From positions 1-5,013 of the forward strand of contig JAABPT010000164.1 of assembly GCA_011391855.1 (NCBI GenBank): 5,013 nt of DNA, given 5' to 3'. How positions within the stretch are numbered: the stretch's first letter is position 1; every line of letters begins with the position of its first letter. Positions 1 to 4,642 of the stretch are shown here, piece after piece. The DNA is from Burkholderiales bacterium (GTDB lineage Bacteria; Pseudomonadota; Gammaproteobacteria; Burkholderiales; Burkholderiaceae_C). Below the pieces are notes generated by a model. It worked only from the letters and a program-made list of their open reading frames with translations. It had not been told where the DNA came from and did not search any database. A program made the translations under genes and the position numbers.

Positions 1-168
1 CCGGTGAGCTGGCTGGTGCGTGGGGCGGTTGGGGCAAGTGGGGCGGATGGGGCGGGAGGCTTCGAAGCCACGGCGGCGCTGCTGACCAAGCTCATGGGCA
101 AGGGCGAGGCGGCGTCGCGGCGCGAACTGATGGAACTGCATGGCGACGCGGTCGAGGTCGATGTCTGA
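1..168 (+). CDS. parE: DNA topoisomerase IV subunit B, C-terminal end (partial)
   Basis: The first 55 codons of the window are open in frame 1 and end at TGA 166-168. They encode the end of ParE, the ATPase/TOPRIM subunit of topoisomerase IV, which decatenates and relaxes DNA together with ParC. The visible part begins with Pro-Val, probably the end of the TRRLLPV-like segment. It then has a Gly/Ala-rich stretch (about residues 7-20 of the visible part) and finishes with the characteristic tail around LTKLMGKGEA, RRELMELHGD and VEVDV. GyrB proteins end differently, and a complete parC lies about 2 kb downstream, so parE is preferred over gyrB. The Gly/Ala stretch comes from a 9-bp tandem repeat and looks like a small lineage-specific insertion between the conserved core and the tail. 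The N-terminal ATPase and TOPRIM domains lie outside the window. Confidence 0.9.
   Translation, partial: PVSWLVRGAVGASGADGAGGFEATAALLTKLMGKGEAASRRELMELHGDAVEVDV
21..56 (+). repeat. 9-bp tandem repeat, four units, with G-quadruplex motif
   Basis: Four consecutive 9-nt units each start with TGGGGC, at 21, 30, 39 and 48. The last three bases vary (GGT, AAG, GGA, GGG). In the parE frame the units encode successive Gly-Ala-X triplets (X = Val, Ser, Asp, Gly). The G runs fall at 22-25, 31-34, 40-43 and 49-52, separated by three loops of exactly 5 nt. This fits the canonical intramolecular G-quadruplex pattern on the coding (non-template) strand and in the mRNA. Whether it folds in the cell is not known from sequence. 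Confidence 0.8.
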
Positions 169-739
169 TCCCATTTCGTCAGTGACGCCGGCCGCGCCGG
201 CGCCGCCAGGCCCGCCGCTGCACCTGCGGCCCACGATGCTGTCCGACCTGGACTTCGTGGCCGCGGTGGAGATGGACCAGCACAACCTGCCGTTCATTTC
301 GCCGTGGGAGCGCACGCAGCACGAAGGCGCGCTGCGCTTTCCGGACTTCCGGCATTTCATCGTCGAGGCCGGCGAGCACGGATCGCGCGACGGTTTCGTC
401 ATCCTGCAGGGCTGCCGCAACCGGCACAGGAGCGTGGAGCTCAAGCGCCTGGTGCTGCAGACCAAGGGCCAGGGCCTGGGCCGGCGCTGCGTGCGCCTGC
501 TCAAGCGCATGGCCTTCCGCGACCTGCACGCGCACCGTTTCTGGCTCGACGTGAAGCAGCTCAACACGCGTGCGCTGGCTTTGTATGCCAGCGAGGGTTT
601 CGTCGAAGAAGGCCGGCTGCGCGAAAGCGTGCGCATCACCGGCGGCGAAGCCGACGGCTACGACAGCCTGGTGGTGATGAGCATGCTCGACCGCGAATAC
701 CAGGCGCGGCGGGCGCTGGGGCTGGAGGACGCGACTTGA
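161..739 (+). CDS. GNAT-family N-acetyltransferase
   Basis: This 192-residue protein has the GCN5-related N-acetyltransferase fold and would transfer an acetyl group from acetyl-CoA to an amine; the acceptor cannot be read from sequence. Residues 1-19 are a Pro/Ala-rich leader. The domain starts near LHLRPTMLSDLDF (20-32). Motif A with the acetyl-CoA pyrophosphate loop is at about 93-107, with Q100-x-x-G103-x-G105. Motif B is at 135-146 (N135, ALALY, GF), the usual RimI/RimJ-like signature. I chose ATG 161, whose ATGTCTGA overlaps the parE stop by 8 nt, so it is probably translationally coupled to parE. A weak GAGG lies at 154-157, closer than ideal. An in-frame ATG at 140 would add seven residues, and GTG 182 is also possible. 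It ends 69 nt before the first toxin-antitoxin module. It has no RHH (DUF1778) antitoxin partner, so I do not read it as a TacT-type toxin. The family call is firm; the substrate is unknown. Confidence 0.85.
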   Translation: MSDPISSVTPAAPAPPGPPLHLRPTMLSDLDFVAAVEMDQHNLPFISPWERTQHEGALRFPDFRHFIVEAGEHGSRDGFVILQGCRNRHRSVELKRLVLQTKGQGLGRRCVRLLKRMAFRDLHAHRFWLDVKQLNTRALALYASEGFVEEGRLRESVRITGGEADGYDSLVVMSMLDREYQARRALGLEDAT

Positions 740-759
740 TACGGTCGATGCAACAACCT

Positions 760-790
760 TTGATGGATATACAATTAAATCCTGTATATC
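760..790 (+). promoter_or_regulatory. Candidate promoter of the first toxin-antitoxin module
   Basis: Sigma-70-like hexamers lie inside the inverted repeat, but no pairing is ideal. TACAAT (770-775) matches five of six -10 positions but lacks a good -35. TTGATG (760-765) with TATATC (785-790) has a 19-bp spacer. Either way the operator covers the promoter, which fits autorepression. The promoter itself is not pinned down. Confidence 0.35.
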
Positions 791-796
791 TATCAA
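760..796 (+). promoter_or_regulatory. Inverted-repeat operator of the first toxin-antitoxin module
   Basis: The arms TTGATGGATATACA (760-773) and TGTATATCTATCAA (783-796) are reverse complements at 13 of 14 positions (mismatch 765/791). They flank a 9-nt spacer, and the inner 8 bp (766-773, 783-790) are perfect. Arm centres are 23 bp apart, about two helical turns. The element lies 12 nt before the AbrB-fold antitoxin ATG, in a stretch with only 22 G+C of 60 (741-800). AbrB-type VapB/MazE antitoxins, alone or with toxin, commonly repress their own operon through such repeats. Assigning this site to this regulator is inference. Confidence 0.75.
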
Positions 797-797
797 C

Positions 798-803
798 GAG
801 GGG
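798..803 (+). promoter_or_regulatory. Ribosome binding site of the AbrB-fold antitoxin
   Basis: GAGGGG ends 5 nt before ATG 809. It is the strongest Shine-Dalgarno match in this part of the window and fixes the antitoxin start. The antitoxin's good site contrasts with the toxin's TTG start. Confidence 0.7.
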
Positions 804-808
804 CCGAG

Positions 809-1045
809 ATGCAAGTGTCCAAGTGGGGCAACAGCCTCGCCATCCGGTTGCCGGCGGCGGTGGTGGAGGTGCTGGGGCTCAAGGAAGGTGACGATGTCGA
901 GGTAACGGTCGCTGGCGAGCACCAGCTCGCGCTCGGCCGCTCTCCCGACAACCGCGCCATCCTGGCGCGATTGCGGCAGTACCGCGGAACGCTGCCTGCC
1001 GATTTCAAGTTCGATCGCCTCGAAGCCTATGGGGATCGGGGTTGA
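809..1045 (+). CDS. vapB: AbrB/MazE-fold antitoxin (VapB-type)
   Basis: This 78-residue protein is the antitoxin of a type II module: it should bind and block the PIN-domain nuclease encoded next and repress the operon. Residues 1-45 form a SpoVT-AbrB swapped-hairpin DNA-binding domain, seen as KWGNSLAIRLP (5-15) followed by LGLKEGDDVEVTV (22-34). This is typical of MazE and AbrB-type VapB proteins. Residues 46-78 are the less structured tail (ILARLRQYRG, then PADFKFDRLEAYGDRG), which in this family occupies the toxin groove. The size is normal for the family. The start is supported by GAGGGG at 798-803, and the stop overlaps the toxin start by 4 nt. The inverted repeat at 760-796 is the probable binding site. 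A MazE name would also fit the fold, but the partner is PIN rather than MazF, so VapB is preferred. Confidence 0.88.
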   Translation: MQVSKWGNSLAIRLPAAVVEVLGLKEGDDVEVTVAGEHQLALGRSPDNRAILARLRQYRGTLPADFKFDRLEAYGDRG

Positions 1046-1452
1046 GTTCCCGGCCCAATGGTGCGGTCTTCTTCGACTCCAACATCCCCCTGTACCTGCT
1101 GTCGGCAGACACGACCAAGGCAGGTCGCGCCGAGGACCTGTTGGCCGAGGGCGGGACGATCAGCGTCCAGGTGCTGAACGAGGTGACGGCCGTGGCGCGG
1201 CGGAAGCACCGATCGCCATGGCCGACGGTGCACGCAACCCTGGGTGTTCTGCGGCAGGTGTGTAGGGTCGAACCCGTGACAGTGGCGGTGCACGAGCACG
1301 CCATGGCTCTGGCCGAGCGCCATGGCATGCCCATTTACGACGCATGCATCGCGGCCAGTGCACTGGCTGCCGGCTGCAGCGTCTTGTATTCCGAGGACTT
1401 CCAGCACGGTCAAGTGATCGAGGGCATGACCATCCGCAACCCGTTTCTCTGA
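1042..1452 (+). CDS. vapC: PIN-domain ribonuclease toxin (VapC-type)
   Basis: This 136-residue PIN-domain protein is the likely toxin of the module, a Mg2+/Mn2+-dependent endoribonuclease that inhibits translation when free of its antitoxin. The acidic active-site residues are all visible: D12 in VFFDSN, E47 in VLNEV, D100 in IYDACI and D119 in YSEDF. The ending GMTIRNPF is typical of one common PIN subgroup that pairs with AbrB-fold antitoxins. The start is TTG at 1042, where TTGA overlaps the antitoxin stop. A GGGGA at 1031-1035 is well placed 6 nt upstream. No in-frame ATG lies before the catalytic D12, so a downstream start would destroy the active site. The frame and catalytic set are intact, so the toxin looks functional. 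Its RNA target (in other VapCs often initiator tRNA or the 23S sarcin-ricin loop) cannot be read from sequence. Confidence 0.88.
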   Translation: MSSRPNGAVFFDSNIPLYLLSADTTKAGRAEDLLAEGGTISVQVLNEVTAVARRKHRSPWPTVHATLGVLRQVCRVEPVTVAVHEHAMALAERHGMPIYDACIAASALAAGCSVLYSEDFQHGQVIEGMTIRNPFL

Positions 1453-1465
1453 GATAAAGTCCTCA

Positions 1466-1483
1466 TTGACCAACATTGGTCAA
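1466..1483 (+). promoter_or_regulatory. Palindromic operator of the second toxin-antitoxin module
   Basis: TTGACCAA (1466-1473) and TTGGTCAA (1476-1483) are perfect reverse complements around a 2-nt centre, CA. The site ends 13 nt before the Phd-type antitoxin ATG and starts 13 nt after the previous toxin's stop. A weak -10-like GATAAA lies at 1453-1458 with no clear -35. Phd/YefM antitoxin dimers bind short palindromes at their own promoters, so this is the probable autoregulatory site. That role is inferred from position and symmetry. Confidence 0.75.
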
Positions 1484-1486
1484 ATT

Positions 1487-1490
1487 GGAG
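1487..1490 (+). promoter_or_regulatory. Ribosome binding site of the Phd-type antitoxin
   Basis: GGAG ends 6 nt before ATG 1497 and decides the start. A longer reading from TTG 1476 would begin inside the palindrome and put seven non-conserved residues before MQVNIYEAK. Confidence 0.65.
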
Positions 1491-1496
1491 TGCGGC

Positions 1497-1745
1497 ATGC
1501 AGGTCAATATCTATGAAGCCAAGACCCGGCTGTCGGAGCTGGTGGAGCAGGCGCATGCCGGCGCCACGGTGATCATCGCCAAGGCCGGCACGCCGATGGC
1601 CAAGCTGGTGCCGCTGGATGCCGGGCCGAAGCGCAAGATCGTTTACGGCCTGCTCAAGGGCCAGATCGAGATTGCCGACGACTTCGACGCCCCGATGTCA
1701 GAGGAAGAACTGGCCTTGTGGGAAAGGGGTCCGATCGAACCGTGA
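1497..1745 (+). CDS. vapB: Phd/YefM-family antitoxin
   Basis: This 82-residue protein is the antitoxin of a second type II module, unrelated in fold to the first. Residues 1-40 match the Phd/YefM DNA-binding fold: VNIYEAKTRLSELVE (3-17), a Gly turn at 20-24, then the strand pair VIIAKAGTPMAKLVPL (25-40). This half dimerises on operator DNA. Residues 41-82 are the acidic toxin-binding tail, with GLLKGQIEIADDFDAPMSEE (51-70), a signature often seen in antitoxins paired with PIN toxins, then an end near LWERG. ATG 1497 is chosen because GGAG at 1487-1490 precedes it and the family usually starts at this motif. The stop overlaps the toxin GTG by 4 nt. The palindrome at 1466-1483 is the likely target. 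A hand count gives 36 G+C of 60 at 1501-1560, lower than in parC. Confidence 0.9.
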   Translation: MQVNIYEAKTRLSELVEQAHAGATVIIAKAGTPMAKLVPLDAGPKRKIVYGLLKGQIEIADDFDAPMSEEELALWERGPIEP

Positions 1746-2119
1746 GACTGCTGCTGGATACACACATCGTGTTGTGGGTGATGCAGGGCGCCTCGCAACT
1801 CAGTCCGCAGGCGCGCCGGCTCATCGACGGCGCCGATCAGGTCTATGTGAGCAGCGTGTCCCTCTGGGAGGTCTCCATCAAGGCCGGTCTGGGCAAACTG
1901 AAGGTCGACATGGACTTGCTGGACATGCGACTGCGCGAGACGGCCATGCTGCAGTTGCCGATGACCTGGGACCATGCCGCCGCCTTGCGCCGCCTGCCGC
2001 GGCTGCACGGCGACCCCTTCGACCGCATGCTGGTGGCCCAGGCCGTCAGCGAACCGATGCACCTGCTCACCCACGATGCCACGCTGGCGCGCTACTCACC
2101 GCTGGTGACCGTGGCCTGA
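1742..2119 (+). CDS. vapC: PIN-domain ribonuclease toxin, Sll0205-like subfamily
   Basis: From GTG 1742 this is a 125-residue PIN-domain protein, the probable endoribonuclease toxin neutralised by the Phd-type protein just upstream. It belongs to a different PIN subgroup from the toxin at 1042-1452. It starts RLLLDTHIVLW and contains VSSVSLWEVSIKAGLGKL (36-53) and GDPFDRMLVAQA (90-101), as in Sll0205-like proteins. The catalytic acids are present: D6, E43, D94 (with D91 nearby) and D112 in LTHDA. GTG 1742 is preferred over an in-frame GTG at 1718 because the conserved domain begins at once and GTGA overlaps the antitoxin stop. The nearest purine run, GAAAGGGG (1722-1729), lies 12 nt upstream, which is long, so translation probably depends on coupling to the antitoxin. 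The gene appears intact. Its target RNA is unknown. Confidence 0.9.
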   Translation: MRLLLDTHIVLWVMQGASQLSPQARRLIDGADQVYVSSVSLWEVSIKAGLGKLKVDMDLLDMRLRETAMLQLPMTWDHAAALRRLPRLHGDPFDRMLVAQAVSEPMHLLTHDATLARYSPLVTVA

Positions 2120-2140
2120 CGGGCCTGCCTTCCTCATTCG

Positions 2141-2156
2141 CGCGGCGGCTGCCGCG
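2141..2156 (+). other. GC-rich hairpin in the gap before parC
   Basis: In the 54-nt gap between the second toxin and parC, CGCGGC (2141-2146) and GCCGCG (2151-2156) can pair around a 4-nt loop. No T-run follows, so it is not a standard intrinsic terminator. No Shine-Dalgarno sequence is visible between it and ATG 2174. In DNA this GC-rich such hairpins arise easily by chance. Confidence 0.3.
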
Positions 2157-2173
2157 GCGGCCATCCCGACCCC

Positions 2174-4516
2174 ATGAACGACCTCTTCGATCCCCCACCG
2201 GCCGACCCGGCCGACCCCGCCGAAAGCCTGCCGCTGGCAGAATACGCCCAGCGCGCCTACCTGGAATATGCGCTTTCGGTCGTGAAGGGCCGCGCGCTGC
2301 CCGACGTCTGCGACGGCAACAAGCCTGTGCAGCGGCGCATCCTGTATTCGATGTTCCGCATGGGCCTGGCCTTCAGCGGCGCGGGCGGTGCCAAGCCGGT
2401 GAAGAGCGCGCGCGTGGTGGGCGACGTGCTCGGCCGCTACCACCCGCACGGCGACACCGCGGCGTACGACGCGCTGGTGCGCATGGCGCAGGACTTCTCG
2501 CAGCGTTATCCGCTGGTCGACGGCCAGGGCAATTTCGGCAGCCGCGACGGCGACGGCGCGGCGGCGATGCGCTACACCGAGGCGCGCCTGGCGCCCATCG
2601 CGCGGTTGATGCTCGACGAGATCGACGAAGGCACGGTCGACTTCCAGCCCAACTACGACGGTTCGACGGAAGAGCCCAGGCAACTGCCGGCGCGGCTGCC
2701 CTTCGTGCTGCTCAACGGCGCTTCCGGCATTGCCGTGGGCCTGGCCACCGAGATCCCCAGCCACAACCTGCGCGAGGTGGCGGCGGCCACGGTGGCGCTG
2801 CTGAAGCACGACGCGAAGCATGGCGAACTGAGCGACGACGAACTCTTCGCCCTGCTGCCGGCGCCCGACTTCCCCGGCGGCGGCCAGATCATCAGTGCCG
2901 CGGCCGACATCCGCGACGCCTACCGAACGGGCCGCGGCAGCCTGAAGGTGCGCGCCCGCTGGGTCATCGAGGACCTGGCGCGCGGCCAGTGGCAACTCGT
3001 CGTCAACGAGTTGCCACCGGGCACCAGCACGCAGAAGGTGCTGGAAGAGATCGAGGAGCTGACCAACCCCAAGGTCAAGGCCGGCAAGAAGGCACTGAGC
3101 CAGGATCAGGTGCAGCTCAAGGCCGCGGTGCTGGCGGTGCTGGACGCCGTGCGCGACGAATCCAACAAGGACGCACCCGTGCGCCTGGTGTTCGAACCGA
3201 AGAGCCGCACCGTGGAGCAGGCCGACCTGATCCACACGCTGCTGGCCCACACCAGCCTGGAAAGCAGCACCCCGGTCAACCTGACGATGGTCGGCCGCGA
3301 CGGCCGGCCCACGCCGAAGAGCCTGCGCCAGATGCTGGCCGAGTGGATCGACTTCCGGCTGGCCACCGTGCAGCGCCGCACCCAGCACCGTCTGGCCAAG
3401 GTGCTGGACCGCATCCATGTTCTCGAAGGCCGGCAGTTCGTGCTGCTGAATATCGACGAGGTGATCCGCATCATCCGCAACGCCGACGAGCCCAAGGCGG
3501 CGCTGATCGCGCGCTTCGGCCTGAGCGACCGCCAGGCCGAGGACATCCTGGAAATCCGCCTGCGGCAACTGGCGCGGCTGGAGGCCATCCGCATCGAGCA
3601 GGAACTGAAGGAGCAGCGCGAACAGCAGGGCAAGCTGGAGGACATCCTCGCCAGCCCGGCGGCGCTGAAGCGCGTCGTGGTGCGCGAGATCGAGCTTGAT
3701 GCCAAGGCCCATGGCGACGAGCGCCGCACGCTGGTGCAGGAAGAGAAGAAGGTGCTGGCCGAGGTGAAGGTGGTCGACGAGCCGGTGACGGTGGTCGTCA
3801 GCGCCAAGGGCTGGGTGCGGGCGCTGAAGGGCCACGAGATCGACGCCGCCACGCTCGCCTTCAAGCCGGGCGACGCGCTGTACGGCACCTACGCCTGCCG
3901 TTCGGTGGACACGCTGCTGGTCTTCGGCACGGAGGCCAAGGGCAGCGGTCGCGTCTACAGCGTGGCGGTTTCGGTGCTGCCCGGCGGTCGCGGCGACGGT
4001 GTGCCGATCACGACGCTGATCGACCTGGAACCCGGCACGCAGGTGGCGCATTGCTGGGCCGGCGCACCGGCCACGAAGCTGCTGCTGGCCAACAGCACTG
4101 GCTTCGGTTTGCTGGCCCAGGCCGGCGACATGCTGGGCCGCAACCGCGGCGGCAGGAACTTCCTCACGCTCGACGACGCTTGCCACTTGCTGCCGCCCGT
4201 GGCGGTGGCGGCGACGCATCTGCAGGTGGCGTGCCTGGCGCAGGACGGCCGGCTGCTGGTCTTCCCGCTGGACGAACTCAAGCTGCAGTCCAACGGCGGC
4301 AAGGGGCTGACGCTGATGGACGTGGACGCGAAGACGCCGCTGGTTTCGGCGGCCACGTTCGCGGACCGGCTGGTCGTGGCCGGCACCGGCCGCGGCGCCA
4401 AGCCGCGGCAGGAAGAGTTGAAGGGCGCTGTGCTGGCCCAGCATGCCGGCCGCCGGGCGCGCAAAGGCCGCAAGCTGGAAGGCTTCGTGAAGGCCTTGCG
4501 GCTATTCGCTGCATAA
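2174..4516 (+). CDS. parC: DNA topoisomerase IV subunit A
   Basis: This complete 780-residue ParC is the DNA-cleaving subunit of topoisomerase IV; with ParE it unlinks daughter chromosomes. After a Pro/Asp-rich leader (1-18), the conserved core begins at LAEYAQRAYLEYALSVV. The quinolone-binding segment is GRYHPHGDTAAYDALVRMAQDF (about 87-108). The catalytic tyrosine is Y134 in AMRYTEARL, with R133 beside it. The tower domain follows (about 165-390, including LLNGASGIAVGLATEIPSHN). A long coiled coil spans roughly 395-515, with RQAEDILEIRLRQL. The C-terminal beta-pinwheel starts near 535 (VSAKGWVRALKG), and the protein ends in a basic tail. There is no GyrA box, and the length is close to E. 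coli ParC (752). ATG 2174 is the only in-frame start before the core; the next Met is residue 60. It lacks a clear ribosome binding site and lies 54 nt after the second toxin gene, so co-transcription is plausible. Confidence 0.97.
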   Translation: MNDLFDPPPADPADPAESLPLAEYAQRAYLEYALSVVKGRALPDVCDGNKPVQRRILYSMFRMGLAFSGAGGAKPVKSARVVGDVLGRYHPHGDTAAYDALVRMAQDFSQRYPLVDGQGNFGSRDGDGAAAMRYTEARLAPIARLMLDEIDEGTVDFQPNYDGSTEEPRQLPARLPFVLLNGASGIAVGLATEIPSHNLREVAAATVALLKHDAKHGELSDDELFALLPAPDFPGGGQIISAAADIRDAYRTGRGSLKVRARWVIEDLARGQWQLVVNELPPGTSTQKVLEEIEELTNPKVKAGKKALSQDQVQLKAAVLAVLDAVRDESNKDAPVRLVFEPKSRTVEQADLIHTLLAHTSLESSTPVNLTMVGRDGRPTPKSLRQMLAEWIDFRLATVQRRTQHRLAKVLDRIHVLEGRQFVLLNIDEVIRIIRNADEPKAALIARFGLSDRQAEDILEIRLRQLARLEAIRIEQELKEQREQQGKLEDILASPAALKRVVVREIELDAKAHGDERRTLVQEEKKVLAEVKVVDEPVTVVVSAKGWVRALKGHEIDAATLAFKPGDALYGTYACRSVDTLLVFGTEAKGSGRVYSVAVSVLPGGRGDGVPITTLIDLEPGTQVAHCWAGAPATKLLLANSTGFGLLAQAGDMLGRNRGGRNFLTLDDACHLLPPVAVAATHLQVACLAQDGRLLVFPLDELKLQSNGGKGLTLMDVDAKTPLVSAATFADRLVVAGTGRGAKPRQEELKGAVLAQHAGRRARKGRKLEGFVKALRLFAA

Positions 4517-4552
4517 GCGATACCGTGAACGCGGGCATGGGCCCGGCCGGCG

Positions 4553-4578
4553 GTGCGCGGGCGTAGACTGCCGCGCAC
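4553..4578 (+). other. Inverted repeat downstream of parC
   Basis: GTGCGCGG (4553-4560) and CCGCGCAC (4571-4578) are perfect reverse complements around a 10-nt loop, 36 nt after the parC stop. The stem would be very stable, but AACGAA follows instead of a T-run. It could be an atypical terminator, an RNA stability element or a binding site for a regulator of the next gene. The rest of 4517-4642 is GC-rich, and I see no convincing -35/-10 pair in it. Confidence 0.4.
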
Positions 4579-4631
4579 AACGAAGGGGCCCACCGTCACG
4601 CCGCCCGACGTGCCGACCCGGCGCCCCGCCT

Positions 4632-4635
4632 GGAG
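4632..4635 (+). promoter_or_regulatory. Ribosome binding site of the oxidoreductase gene
   Basis: GGAG, within TGGAGA, ends 7 nt before GTG 4643. It supports this start over the in-frame GTG at 4610, which lacks a comparable site. Confidence 0.65.
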
Positions 4636-4642
4636 ACAAGAC

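Noticed and set aside
140..160. Earlier ATG for the acetyltransferase
   Set aside because: It would add MATRSRS, with no homology or ribosome binding site, and overlap parE by 29 nt. ATG 161 is the simpler start, though 140 is not excluded.
179..922. 247-codon open frame on the - strand opposite the acetyltransferase
   Set aside because: Low-complexity His/Ala/Val/Arg composition with no motif. The + strand acetyltransferase has clear GNAT motifs.
161..1045. Acetyltransferase as a TacT-type toxin
   Set aside because: TacT toxins pair with a small RHH antitoxin encoded just upstream. Here parE is upstream, and the nearest antitoxin is AbrB-fold with its own operator and PIN partner.
1476..1496. 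TTG start for the Phd-type antitoxin
   Set aside because: It lies in the palindrome and before the GGAG site; the family usually begins at the MQVNIYEAK-like motif (ATG 1497).
740..2173. Transposon or integron carrying the two modules
   Set aside because: No transposase, integrase, terminal inverted repeats or target-site duplications could be found at the edges. The palindromes present are at operator positions.
1618..3699. 693-codon open frame on the + strand overlapping the second module and parC
   Set aside because: It is an out-of-frame shadow, very rich in Arg, Ala, Gly and Pro, that crosses three real genes.
2096..4444. 782-codon open frame on the - strand opposite parC
   Set aside because: Long antisense frames are expected in GC-rich genes. 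The product is rich in Arg, Ala, His and Gln with no recognisable domain, and parC on the + strand is unmistakable.
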